Source: Campylobacter lari (lineage in GTDB: Bacteria > Campylobacterota > Campylobacteria > Campylobacterales > Campylobacteraceae). Taken from it: DNA of 64,000 bases. The notes under the pieces are model-generated. The model was given only the letters and a program-made list of their open reading frames with translations, ran no database searches and was not told the DNA's origin. The stretch is from NCBI RefSeq assembly GCF_900638335.1, contig NZ_LR134508.1:558001-622000 (forward strand), read 5' to 3'. Made by a program: the position numbers and the translations under genes. Positions within the stretch are counted from its first letter, which is position 1, and each line of letters begins with the position of its first letter. This document shows, piece after piece, positions 7,604 through 16,442 of the stretch.

Positions 7604-9943
7604 TTAGAATGAGTATTTAACACCAATATTACCAGTTATATAAGTTTCATCAGTATTATCATCTTTATTGCCTAGGATTTGTTTAGCACCTACACTTAGA
7701 TCAATAGAGAATCTATCTGTAACACTAATGTTGCTTCCGATAAGAATTTTACCAAAAGTTTTGTCTTTTTCAGCGCCAGCTACATTGTAACTAAAATCAC
7801 TTCCCGTAAAACGAGCTTTAAAGTTATCTCCACTCATAGCAAAGAATTGTTCAATTTTTGGAGTAACATAGAAATAGCTACCACCATTAAAGAATTTTCT
7901 AAATTCTGCTCCAAGTTCTGCACTTGCTGCAAAGCTATCCATTGAATAAACTTTTTGAGCCCAAAGACCATTTTCTGTGTAGTCTGGAGTGTGGCTATAG
8001 TAAAGATTTAATCCGATTAATGGTTTGATTGAGAAATTATCACTAAAATCAAACACATAGCCATAACTACCGCTTGCACCTAAATAAGTTTGTGTGAAAT
8101 CAGATTTATTGCTAGTGCCATTTAAAAATCTTTCTTGATCTGCAAAGCTAAATTGTGCATATGTCTTAATATCAAATTCATGTTGGCCGTTTGCGATTCT
8201 TGAGTAAAGACCTAATTGTAAGTTATTAGAATCTTGATTTAATGAATTATGGTTTAATTGTGAATCAGCATAAGTTAAATACGCACCAAAGAATATAGCA
8301 TCATTAAATTGTCTGTCGATACCTATAGTAGTTCCGTATACACCTTCACTATCACTACCAATCATGTTAGCACCACCAAAAGCATTAGCCCATACGCTAT
8401 TTTCACCAACGTTTCTTGATTGAGCCATTCTAGTTGCAATAGCCATTTCGTTAGCTAGATTGATGATTTGAATAGCACCTTGACGATTAGAGTTGTTTGC
8501 ACTTTCTCTAGCTGAATCAACAACAGCTTGTGCTTGTCTAACATCGCCTTTTATAGCATTAATTAAAGCTGAATTAGCTGCTAATTGTCTGTCAGAATTT
8601 TTCAAAGAAGCTAAAACTGAATCAATTTGTTGTCCATAAGTAATAACTTTTTCATTGGAAGTTATATCATTCATTTGTTTTTTAAGATCAGCTAGGATTT
8701 GACTATAGTCAAATTTAGGATCAACACCAGGATGTTGTTGATTTTGCTCATAAGCTTTTTGAGCATAATAATCGTGTAATTGAGTTAAAACTTCAATTCT
8801 CATTTCTTTCAATAAATCACTAATATTGATATTTTTAATGCTACTTGTTAAGCCACCTTGAGCATAAGCATCATTTCCAATTATATTTAATCTATAGTTG
8901 AAGTATTTTTTATCTTGATCAATGATTACTTTTACAACTTGATCATCATACTCTGCCAATGCACTACCTTTAAGACCTAGAATTTTTCCTTCTGGGATTA
9001 GTAATACATTTCTAACTGTATTTACTTCTGTAAATTCTTTATTGAAGTTTGTAGCACTTAGCAAATAAACACCTTTTTCTGATACAGGGTTGCTAAAGTT
9101 GGCAAGCTCAAATACAGAATTTCTAATTACCGCATTACCATTTACAGTGAATTGGTGTGGTCCATGTAAAGTAAATAATGAATCATGCGCAAAAAGATCG
9201 CCGTTTATGGTTAAAGCGCCATTGTAGTTAGTACCATTGAAATTACCCGCTATAACTTTAAAGTTTGCGTGGTCCATATTAACATTGCCATCAATTAAAC
9301 CATTATGGAATACATTTAAAGAAACGTTTTCTCTTGAATCTTGAATCCAAGTTGGAGTCCATGGATTTTTATCTGTTAGGGCACCATTATTCATTCCTGT
9401 ATCTGGATTGAAAATTGCACCAAAGCCATCATCAACAATACCTCCGATTATATCGCCTGGCTTCATTCCAGGTTTGTATATTAAACTATCATCCAATCCT
9501 CCTTGGTTTACATTTCCAAAGCCAGCATCTGGATAGTTAATTACATTATCCGGATTTTTTTTACCTATGAAATTTACTTCTTTGGCTTTGATAGCAAAAG
9601 AATAGTGTGGATTCTTACCGCCTATTGAACCATAGTGAGAACCTCTTTCTCCACCTACTTCGATAACAGAATCAGGGGTGTTAATTGTTAAGTGTTTAAT
9701 AGGTGTTTCTAATACGGCACCTTGACCTATATCATTATCACCTAAATCTGTTGTTATGTGAAAGGTATTACCTTGTGGGTTTTTTGATGAAACGAATTGA
9801 TATTCCCCTCCCCCTAGGTGTGTTAATTGAAAGTCATCGATAACACCTGGTCTAGGATTAGATGGTTCTATAGCTACAGCTGAGCTAGCTACAAAAGTAG
9901 CAACACAAGCGGAAAGAAAAATTTTTCTATTCAACTTTTCCAT
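7604..9943 (-). CDS. Autotransporter (type Va secretion) with beta-barrel domain
   Basis: A 779-residue surface or secreted protein. Sec signal peptide at about 1-24 (cleavage after AVA). The passenger (about 25-480) is rich in Gly/Asn and short beta-strand repeats such as LTINGDLFAHDSLFTLHG, consistent with a beta-helix. A helical linker at about 425-510 (ANSALINAIKGDVRQAQAVV) leads into the autotransporter beta-barrel from ENSVWANAFGG (about 515) to the terminal Phe (GVKYSF). No serine-protease GDSGS motif or RGD was seen, so adhesin or matrix function is more likely than protease. AAGGAG precedes the ATG. It is a monocistronic leftward gene with its own strong promoter and an upstream A/T run. 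Confidence 0.88.
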   Translation of the reverse strand: MEKLNRKIFLSACVATFVASSAVAIEPSNPRPGVIDDFQLTHLGGGEYQFVSSKNPQGNTFHITTDLGDNDIGQGAVLETPIKHLTINTPDSVIEVGGERGSHYGSIGGKNPHYSFAIKAKEVNFIGKKNPDNVINYPDAGFGNVNQGGLDDSLIYKPGMKPGDIIGGIVDDGFGAIFNPDTGMNNGALTDKNPWTPTWIQDSRENVSLNVFHNGLIDGNVNMDHANFKVIAGNFNGTNYNGALTINGDLFAHDSLFTLHGPHQFTVNGNAVIRNSVFELANFSNPVSEKGVYLLSATNFNKEFTEVNTVRNVLLIPEGKILGLKGSALAEYDDQVVKVIIDQDKKYFNYRLNIIGNDAYAQGGLTSSIKNINISDLLKEMRIEVLTQLHDYYAQKAYEQNQQHPGVDPKFDYSQILADLKKQMNDITSNEKVITYGQQIDSVLASLKNSDRQLAANSALINAIKGDVRQAQAVVDSARESANNSNRQGAIQIINLANEMAIATRMAQSRNVGENSVWANAFGGANMIGSDSEGVYGTTIGIDRQFNDAIFFGAYLTYADSQLNHNSLNQDSNNLQLGLYSRIANGQHEFDIKTYAQFSFADQERFLNGTSNKSDFTQTYLGASGSYGYVFDFSDNFSIKPLIGLNLYYSHTPDYTENGLWAQKVYSMDSFAASAELGAEFRKFFNGGSYFYVTPKIEQFFAMSGDNFKARFTGSDFSYNVAGAEKDKTFGKILIGSNISVTDRFSIDLSVGAKQILGNKDDNTDETYITGNIGVKYSF

Positions 9944-9989
9944 GTTTCTGAAACTCCTTATTAATGAAATACTCTAAAATTAGATTGTG

Positions 9990-10019
9990 ATTTTACCATT
10001 AAGATGATTTAAAAGTCAA
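9990..10019 (-). promoter_or_regulatory. Near-consensus sigma-70 promoter of the autotransporter
   Basis: On the minus strand TTGACT (10014-10019) and TAAAAT (9990-9995) are separated by 18 bases. The predicted transcript starts near 9983, giving a leader of about 40 bases before the ATG at 9943. A recognisable -35 is uncommon in Campylobacter, which usually relies on an extended T-rich -35 region. Confidence 0.65.
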
Positions 10020-10039
10020 TAAAAATTAGCAAAAAATTC

Positions 10040-10053
10040 AAAAAAAAAAAAAA
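10040..10053. repeat. Homopolymeric A14/T14 tract upstream of the autotransporter promoter
   Basis: Fourteen consecutive A on the plus strand (T14 in the direction of the autotransporter gene), ending 20 bases upstream of its -35 box, at the position of an UP element. Tracts of this length are prone to slipped-strand length changes. Confidence 0.9.
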
Positions 10054-10221
10054 CGATTTTTTAATCTAAAAAAATAGCTGTTTAAAGCCTATTAAAATAA
10101 TGTTATATAGATATTTTTAAATATTAAATATATTTTTGTTTTTAGCTGGAAAATTATTACACAAGAACCATAATTAATAAATTTTTATTAAGTTAAGATT
10201 AATTAATATTTTAAACATTTT

Positions 10222-12153
10222 TTATTCTTCGATTTTTTCAAGAGTATTAAAATACTTTTCTTCTAAAATAGTTAATAAATCTTGTTTTTCTTTTAATTCT
10301 TCATAAAGCTTGTTAATTCCAATTTTTTGATAAAGTTCAGGATCTGATAAAGAAATTTTTAAATTTTTTATCTCTTCTTCTAGTTTGTGAATTTTATCAG
10401 GGTATGAGTTTAAAATTTCATTTTCTTTATAGCTTAGTTTTTTACTTGATTTTTCTTTTGTTTTTACACTTGTTGTGATGTTTGTTTCTAAACTTTTAGA
10501 AAATTCTTCAAAGTCTTTGTATTCTTTTTCATTTTCTAAATATTCACTATAAGAAAGAACTTCTATGTTAATATTTGCATTATCTTCAAAAGTATAAAGT
10601 TTGGTTGCTATTTTATCAACAAAATATCTATCATGTGATACAAGCAAAATCGCACCTTCAAAAGAAAGTAAATATTCTTCTAAGATATTAATCGTAGCTA
10701 TGTCTAAATCATTTGTTGGTTCATCTAAGATTAATACATCATATTCTTTAGTAAAAAGTAAGGCTAGGGCAACTCTGTTTTTTTCGCCCCCACTTAACAC
10801 ACTCACACTTTGTTCTAAAAATTCTTTTGGAAATAAAAATTGTTTTAAATACCCATAAACATGCATATTTTTACCACGCACTTGAATATGATCACCACCA
10901 TTTGGGCAAAAAATTTCTAAAAGTTTTTTATCGGTATTGAGTAAGCTTCTACTTTGATCAAAATAGCCTATTTTAACTTCACCTCTTTTAATTTCTCCAC
11001 TATCAAGCGGAATTTGATCAAGCAAAATCTTTAAAAAAGTAGATTTCCCACAACCATTTTTACCTACTATGGCTATGCGTTCACCTTGTAAAATTCGTGC
11101 ATTAAAGTCTTTAAAAAGTGTCTTACCTGCTATGGATTTTGAGATATTTTTAAGTTCAAAAAGCATTTTTTTGCGGTTTTGACTTTGGGTTTGGTTGAAA
11201 TTTTTACTTGCTCTTTTAATCTCAAGTTGTAAGCGTTTGATAGCTCCTGGGTTTTTCTTGGCTTCTTCACGCATTTTAAAAATGCGTTCTTTGCGTCCTT
11301 CGTTGCGTTTAAGTCTAGCTTTAACTCCTCTTCTTAACCATTCTTCCTCGCTTTTTAGTTGTTTAAGTAAGGTTTCATGGCTTTTAGCTAAAGAAGCTAA
11401 AATAGCTGCTTTTTTTTCTAGATATTGCGTATATCCACCCTCAAAAACACTTAATTTTCCTGCTTCTATTTCTACGCATTTTTGTGCTATTGCATCGATA
11501 AAATATCTATCATGAGAGATGAAAATAACACACATTTTAGAAGCTTTCAATCTTTCTTCTAAAAAGCTACTCATATATACATCTAGATGGTTGGTTGGCT
11601 CATCAAGCAATAAAATATCAGGATTTTTCAGCAAAAGCGTGCAGAGTCCTACACGTCTTATCTCTCCTCCGCTTAAAGAGCAAAGTGTTCTGTCTTTATA
11701 CTCTAATAGTTTAAACTCTTCTAGTATTCTTTGTATTTTTTGGTCTAAATTCCATGCATCTTTTGAGTCTATATATAAACTTAATTCATCTACTTTTTTT
11801 AAATATTCTTTATTTTCAGGATCAAGAGCTAATTTTTCATTATAGCTTTCAAATTCTTTTAAAGCTTGATAAATTTCTTCAAGTTCTTTTTTGATAGCTT
11901 CGCTCACACTTAAGGTGCTTTCAAAGCTTACTTGTTGGCTTAGCATGCCTATGCTAGTGTTGTTTTGTTTAATCACTCTACCGCTATCTAGTTTTAAAGT
12001 TCCCATAAGGGCTTTTAAAAAGCTTGATTTTCCTTCGCCGTTTTTGCCTATAATGGCGATTTTTTCTCCTAAATTTGCACTAAAATTTGCATTTTCTAAA
12101 ACTATTTTTGTATTAAATTTCTTATTTGCATCGATTAAATCTATTAAAGCCAA
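10222..12153 (-). CDS. ABC-F family ATPase (Uup-like)
   Basis: A soluble 643-residue protein with two ABC ATPase domains and no membrane segment. ABC-F proteins act at the ribosome or on DNA/RNA structures rather than as transporters. Domain 1: Walker A GKNGEGKSS near 37, signature LSGGEIRR, Walker B LLLDEPTNHLD. The charged P-site linker (KARLKRNEGRKERIFKMREE) lies between. Domain 2: GKNGCGKST, LSGGEKNR, LILDEPTNDLD. A C-terminal coiled coil (about 565-643) places it with Uup rather than EttA. The frame starts at TTG 12153, preceded by a GGGAAAG purine stretch; no in-frame ATG lies near. Confidence 0.88.
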   Translation of the reverse strand: MALIDLIDANKKFNTKIVLENANFSANLGEKIAIIGKNGEGKSSFLKALMGTLKLDSGRVIKQNNTSIGMLSQQVSFESTLSVSEAIKKELEEIYQALKEFESYNEKLALDPENKEYLKKVDELSLYIDSKDAWNLDQKIQRILEEFKLLEYKDRTLCSLSGGEIRRVGLCTLLLKNPDILLLDEPTNHLDVYMSSFLEERLKASKMCVIFISHDRYFIDAIAQKCVEIEAGKLSVFEGGYTQYLEKKAAILASLAKSHETLLKQLKSEEEWLRRGVKARLKRNEGRKERIFKMREEAKKNPGAIKRLQLEIKRASKNFNQTQSQNRKKMLFELKNISKSIAGKTLFKDFNARILQGERIAIVGKNGCGKSTFLKILLDQIPLDSGEIKRGEVKIGYFDQSRSLLNTDKKLLEIFCPNGGDHIQVRGKNMHVYGYLKQFLFPKEFLEQSVSVLSGGEKNRVALALLFTKEYDVLILDEPTNDLDIATINILEEYLLSFEGAILLVSHDRYFVDKIATKLYTFEDNANINIEVLSYSEYLENEKEYKDFEEFSKSLETNITTSVKTKEKSSKKLSYKENEILNSYPDKIHKLEEEIKNLKISLSDPELYQKIGINKLYEELKEKQDLLTILEEKYFNTLEKIEE

Positions 12154-12212
12154 ATTTCTTTCCCAAATGTTTTTTTGCGATTTTACTTTAAAAAGTATTA
12201 ATTTTGCTTAAA

Positions 12213-12218
12213 TAAAAT
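12213..12218 (+). promoter_or_regulatory. -10 box very close to the metallophosphoesterase start
   Basis: TAAAAT ends 6 bases before the ATG at 12225, so transcription would begin at or next to the start codon, giving a leaderless or nearly leaderless mRNA. No Shine-Dalgarno sequence is visible between the two. Confidence 0.4.
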
Positions 12219-12224
12219 TACACT

Positions 12225-13355
12225 ATGAGAGTGTTTGTTTTTTTTACTTTATTGGTTTTATTTTTTGCTTTAGCAAATTGGTATATTTATAAAAGATTTT
12301 TAAGTAAGATTGATTTTTTAAAACCTTATAAGAAGTTTGTATTAGCTCTTGTTTTAATAGTTTTTGCATGTGAATTAATCTTTTTTGTAAATATGCGCGG
12401 AGATTTTTTACATGAAAAGCTTTATTATATTTTAGCGATTTTTCCTACTGTTACTTGCTTTTTTTTACTTTTTGGAATAGTTTTTGAAATTGCTTCTTGG
12501 ATTTTTTTTAATGAAAATAAAAAAGAGCAAATTTTCAGTGTCCAAAGAAGAAAGTTTTTAAAATTAATTTTTGATTCTTGGCTTATTATACTTAGCGTTA
12601 GTATGGTATTTAAAGGCTTTGTAAATGCTATCAGTACGCCTAAGGTTAATGAAATAGATATTAAAATTAAAAATTTAAAAGAAGATTTAAATATAGCTTT
12701 GCTTTCTGATGTACATTTGGGAAAAAATTTAGGAGAGGATTTTTTAAAAACCTTAATTGATGAGGTTAATGCTTTAAATGCTGATATAGTCATCATAGCT
12801 GGGGATTTAATCGATGCAGATATAGCTAGTATGTCTTATATTAATTTGTTAGAAAATTTTAAATCAAAATATGGTACTTATTTTGTTTATGGAAATCATG
12901 AGTATTATAATGATATAAATGCAATAAGCAAAAAGCTTAAAACGCTTAAAAATTTCAAAGTTTTAGAAGATGAAAGTATTGATTTTGGGGATTTTACTTT
13001 AAGTGGGACTTTGGATTTGGCTGCTAAACGTTTGGGCTTTAAAGAAAGTAATATAGAAAAAATCAAAACTCAAATCAATCAAGAAAAAGTTAATATTTTA
13101 ATCACGCATCAGCCAAAATATGTAAAAACTTATGATGTGAGCGGGTTTGATTTGATTTTATCAGGACATACACATGCAGGACAAATTTTCCCTTTTTCTT
13201 TGCTAGTATATTTAGAACAAGGCTTTGTGTATGGGCTTTATAAATTAAGCAAAGATAGTTTGCTTTATGTAAGCAGTGGAGCTGGATTTTGGGGACCTGC
13301 TGTGAGATTTTTAGCTCCTAGTGAGATAGCTTTGATTAGATTAAAAGGAGAATGA
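12225..13355 (+). CDS. Membrane-bound calcineurin-like metallophosphoesterase
   Basis: A 376-residue inner-membrane protein: four hydrophobic segments in the first 135 residues, then a metallophosphoesterase domain. Metal ligands are visible in order: LLSDVHLG (Asp162, His164), IIAGDLIDAD (Asp194), VYGNHEYY (Asn224, His225), LITHQP and LSGHTHAGQ. The layout matches YkuE/YaeI-type membrane phosphoesterases, some of which act on lipid phosphates. The psd gene follows with its GTG directly after this stop codon, which suggests a role in envelope lipid metabolism, though that is inference. No ribosome site precedes the start. Confidence 0.85.
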   Translation: MRVFVFFTLLVLFFALANWYIYKRFLSKIDFLKPYKKFVLALVLIVFACELIFFVNMRGDFLHEKLYYILAIFPTVTCFFLLFGIVFEIASWIFFNENKKEQIFSVQRRKFLKLIFDSWLIILSVSMVFKGFVNAISTPKVNEIDIKIKNLKEDLNIALLSDVHLGKNLGEDFLKTLIDEVNALNADIVIIAGDLIDADIASMSYINLLENFKSKYGTYFVYGNHEYYNDINAISKKLKTLKNFKVLEDESIDFGDFTLSGTLDLAAKRLGFKESNIEKIKTQINQEKVNILITHQPKYVKTYDVSGFDLILSGHTHAGQIFPFSLLVYLEQGFVYGLYKLSKDSLLYVSSGAGFWGPAVRFLAPSEIALIRLKGE

Positions 13356-14165
13356 GTGGGATTTAGCAATAGTGCTTCAAAAATATTTGGAATCATAGCA
13401 AAATATAAATTTCCAAAAATTATACAAAAAAACATTAATAAAGCTTATGTAAATGCTTTTAATATCAATATGAGTGAATTTAAGTCTTTAGAAGAATACG
13501 AGAGTTTAAATGCTTTGTTTACAAGAACTTTATTAAATGAGCGAGAATTAGAAGATGGCTTTGTAAGTCCAAGTGATGGTAAAATTTTAGAACTTGGAAG
13601 TAGTTTTCAAAATGACTTAAAAGAAAATTTAGCCTTTAGTATTAAAGGTTCAAGTTATAGTATAGAAGAGCTTTTAAAAAACTCAGCCAGTAAAGAAGAA
13701 TTAGAAAATGGCATAGATTATGCAAATATTTATTTATCTCCAAAAGATTATCATCATTATCATGCACCTTGTAATATGCAAATTTTAAGTGCTACATATA
13801 TGAGTGGGGCTTTATTTAGTGTGAGTGAGGCAAAGTTAGCCAAGATTATAAATCTTTATACTAAAAATGAAAGAGTAGTTTTAAGGTGCTTAGTGGAAGG
13901 AAAATTTATACTTTGGATGGTATTTGTGGGCGCGCTAAATGTTGGTAAAATGCATTTTAGCTTTGATACCAGCATACAAACTAACGCTGCAAATTTTGAT
14001 TTTACTTATACTTATGAAGATCTTTTTGTAAAAAAAGGCCAAAGACTTGGAAATTTTGAGCTAGGTTCAACTATAGTTTTAATCGCTCAAAAAGGGTTTT
14101 TAAAATTTAGCAAAAATGCTTACGAGAAAGTTGAATTTTCTAAGAAGATTGCAGACTTTGCTTAG
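13356..14165 (+). CDS. psd: Phosphatidylserine decarboxylase proenzyme
   Basis: Decarboxylates phosphatidylserine to phosphatidylethanolamine at the inner membrane. It is 269 residues, close to short bacterial Psd forms. VSPSDGKI and SPKDYHHYHAP (family His motif) are visible. LGSTIVL near the C-terminus is the self-cleavage site that produces the pyruvoyl cofactor from its Ser (LGST). The start is GTG at 13356, directly after the upstream TGA and preceded by AAAAGGAG; the nearby ATG at 13352 is out of frame and ends within four codons. The last 26 bases overlap the end of the oppositely oriented FlhB-like gene. Confidence 0.93.
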   Translation: MGFSNSASKIFGIIAKYKFPKIIQKNINKAYVNAFNINMSEFKSLEEYESLNALFTRTLLNERELEDGFVSPSDGKILELGSSFQNDLKENLAFSIKGSSYSIEELLKNSASKEELENGIDYANIYLSPKDYHHYHAPCNMQILSATYMSGALFSVSEAKLAKIINLYTKNERVVLRCLVEGKFILWMVFVGALNVGKMHFSFDTSIQTNAANFDFTYTYEDLFVKKGQRLGNFELGSTIVLIAQKGFLKFSKNAYEKVEFSKKIADFA

Positions 14166-14430
14166 TCTCATCTTCATTAGCAACTTTATATAAAAAGGCA
14201 AAAATTTCAGCCACCGCTTTATACATATTAGGTGGGATTTCATCGCCTAAGTCAAGCTTGCTAAGAACTTCTACTAAGTCTTTATCCTCTTTTATGGGTA
14301 TGCCATTTTCTTTAGCTAAAGAGATGATTTTAGCAGCGTTTTCACCTTTAGCATTAGCTAGGATTTTTGGTGCATTTTGATCTTCTTTATTATAGCCTAG
14401 TGCAACGGCTTTTTTTGTTTTTTTAGCCAT
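14140..14430 (-). CDS. FlhB C-terminal cytoplasmic domain homologue (FlhX-type)
   Basis: A 96-residue soluble protein corresponding to the cytoplasmic C-terminal part of the flagellar export switch protein FlhB. KKAVALGYN matches the FlhB stretch after the NPTH cleavage site (YAVALRYD), followed by APKILANAKGENAAKIISLA, ENGIPIKED and GDEIPPNMYKAVAEIFAFLY. The NPTH loop and the four membrane helices are absent, so it resembles FlhB after autocleavage. In H. pylori such a protein can partly replace the FlhB C-domain. It starts 2 bases after the FliK-like gene stop, so they form a unit. Confidence 0.85.
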   Translation of the reverse strand: MAKKTKKAVALGYNKEDQNAPKILANAKGENAAKIISLAKENGIPIKEDKDLVEVLSKLDLGDEIPPNMYKAVAEIFAFLYKVANEDETKQSLQSS

Positions 14431-14432
14431 TT

Positions 14433-16442
14433 TTAAGCCCTTGTATCAAAACCCATATTAAAGTCATTGTATTCTTCTTGATTATGAAATTTGCTTTTAA
14501 CTATATCACTGATGAAAAAATTAGAGCTTAGAAGTCCTACTTTAACTAAGGCTTTTTTTAGCTCATGTGCTCTTTCATAAAGTTTTTTTCTAAAATTAAC
14601 ATTTTCTATCATCATATTTATATCGATGTATTTATCATTACTTAGAGATAAAAATACATTGATTTTTCCTAATTTTTCAAATTCAAGATTAATTTGTGCA
14701 TAAAATTTATCTTTTTTACCGCGCTTAAAAACTACATTAGATTTTTCTAAATCATCCCAAAAAAAAGGTAAAAAAGTATGAATGCTATTATTAGCTAAAG
14801 ATAAAAGTTGATTAAACTCAAGCTGAGCTATAAGACGATTTGCTTGATTTAGTATGCTTTCATTGTCTAAATTTTTAGCCAGATTAGAAACTTGCAAAAG
14901 AGTGGATTTGATGTCTTTTTGCAATTCTGAAGAAATTTCTGCGGTATCTTTTGGAGTAATTTTTCCAAGATCTTTTATAGAAAGTTCTAATTTTTTTTCT
15001 ATATTTTTTATATCATCTAAAGAATTTTTTGCTTCATAATTTTTAGGATCTAAAGCTTTTAAAACCTCGTTGAGTTTTCTTCCTATTAGGCCTAGTTCTT
15101 TGTTAAGATTATTTAAAAATTCTTCTTGTAGATTTTGGCTAAAATTAAGATTTTTACTTACATTTTGTTTGAAAATATCTTCTAGTAAAATTTTACCTGA
15201 AGTGCTTTTGAATATATCTTCTAATTTAGTATTATTTGCTTGTAAATTTTGACTTTTGTTATCATTTTTGCTTGCTTCTTCAGTATTTTTTTGTGGTGTT
15301 TTGGATTCTTCTTTAGGGTTTTCTTTAATATCTTTACTCTGTGGTATTTTTTCTTCTTTTGTATTTTGAATTTCTTTATCTTTGGCTATGCTTTCTTGTT
15401 TTTGTTGAGTTTCTTTTTTATCTTCTGTGTTTTTTTGCGGAGTTTTTATTTCTTCTTTTAACTCTTCTTTGATGTCTTTAGTGTGTGGGGTCTTATTTAA
15501 ATTTTCTTGTGTTGTTTCAGTTTTGTTTTTGTGATTTTTTATATCTTTTAAAAGTGTTATAAGATCTTTGATGTTCTGACTAAGTTCTTTTAGTATATGC
15601 GTATTTTGAATTTTTATATTTTCAGGTTTGGCTAGTTCTTTGTTGATAAGTGCTAAATTTTTACTGAGATTTTTAATGAAATTATTAGCAATATTTTGTA
15701 GCTTTTCTTGGCTAATGGAATTTGGATTTTTATTGATATAGTTTTTAAAATTTTCTATTTTATCAAATAGTTTAAAAAGTGTCTTGTAGTTTGTATTTTC
15801 TAAAGAAATTTTATTATCTTTTTTATGATTTTGTAAGATGTGAATAAGTTCTTTTAGTGTACTTGTGGCGTCAAGATTTTTAAGATCTAAATTACTTATA
15901 TCGCGTTTTAGATTTTCACTAGTAGCTCCTTTTATGGTATTTAAAAGATTAAAAAAGCTTTGTGGTAAATTTTGCTCTTTTAAAGAATGGTTGAGTTTTG
16001 CTTCTAAAAATACACCTGAATTTTTTACCAAAGATGAAAGATTTTTATTGTTGATATCTTTAGCAGGTTTAACTAGATCTTCTAAAACTTTAAGTAGTTT
16101 TTCAAATTCAGGTTTTTTAGAAAGCTCTGCTTGAAGTTTTTTAACTTCATTGGCAAAATTAGGTGCAAAATTTAAATCTTTGTGATTTTTTAATACTGCT
16201 AAATCAGGATCTTTGTTGGTTTTGATTTGATCTAAGAGTTTATTTAATAATTCTTGTAATTTTTGATCGATTTTACTGATATAATCTTTGGGTAATTTGA
16301 TTTCAGGATTATTTTTAGAAAATAAAGGATTTTTTAAAGCATCATTAAGCGAGATTTTTTTATCTGATTTCTCGCTTTTGCTATCTTTATTTGTTTCGTT
16401 TTTTGCAAATTGATTTTGATTGTTAGAAATATTAGTTATCAT
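14433..16442 (-). CDS. Lys/Asn-rich FliK-like protein (Flg_hook-type C-terminus)
   Basis: A 669-residue, very charged, probably largely unstructured and helical protein without signal peptide or membrane segment. About 90% is Lys/Asn/Glu/Leu-rich, with a highly polar segment (about 305-400, NKTETTQENLNK and PQKNTEDKKETQQKQ). The last 110 residues, from LPFFWDDLEKSNVVFKRGKK on, resemble the FliK hook-length-control C-domain. This region may contact the FlhB C-domain; the next gene encodes exactly such a domain. A separate main fliK is expected elsewhere in the genome. It overlaps the upstream MFS gene by 11 bases. Equivalent to Cj0849c by order from memory. Confidence 0.7.
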   Translation of the reverse strand: MITNISNNQNQFAKNETNKDSKSEKSDKKISLNDALKNPLFSKNNPEIKLPKDYISKIDQKLQELLNKLLDQIKTNKDPDLAVLKNHKDLNFAPNFANEVKKLQAELSKKPEFEKLLKVLEDLVKPAKDINNKNLSSLVKNSGVFLEAKLNHSLKEQNLPQSFFNLLNTIKGATSENLKRDISNLDLKNLDATSTLKELIHILQNHKKDNKISLENTNYKTLFKLFDKIENFKNYINKNPNSISQEKLQNIANNFIKNLSKNLALINKELAKPENIKIQNTHILKELSQNIKDLITLLKDIKNHKNKTETTQENLNKTPHTKDIKEELKEEIKTPQKNTEDKKETQQKQESIAKDKEIQNTKEEKIPQSKDIKENPKEESKTPQKNTEEASKNDNKSQNLQANNTKLEDIFKSTSGKILLEDIFKQNVSKNLNFSQNLQEEFLNNLNKELGLIGRKLNEVLKALDPKNYEAKNSLDDIKNIEKKLELSIKDLGKITPKDTAEISSELQKDIKSTLLQVSNLAKNLDNESILNQANRLIAQLEFNQLLSLANNSIHTFLPFFWDDLEKSNVVFKRGKKDKFYAQINLEFEKLGKINVFLSLSNDKYIDINMMIENVNFRKKLYERAHELKKALVKVGLLSSNFFISDIVKSKFHNQEEYNDFNMGFDTRA

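Noticed and set aside
10601..12211. Several plus-strand open frames opposite the ABC-F gene
   Set aside because: Antisense shadows of a well-supported ABC-F protein with all ATPase motifs; low-complexity, no ribosome sites.
13352..13366. ATG at 13352 as psd start
   Set aside because: Out of frame with psd and hits TAG after four codons; the GTG at 13356 continues the family sequence.
15249..15461. Plus-strand Phe-rich frame opposite the FliK-like gene
   Set aside because: Antisense of a Lys/Glu-rich coding region gives Phe/Leu-rich frames by composition.
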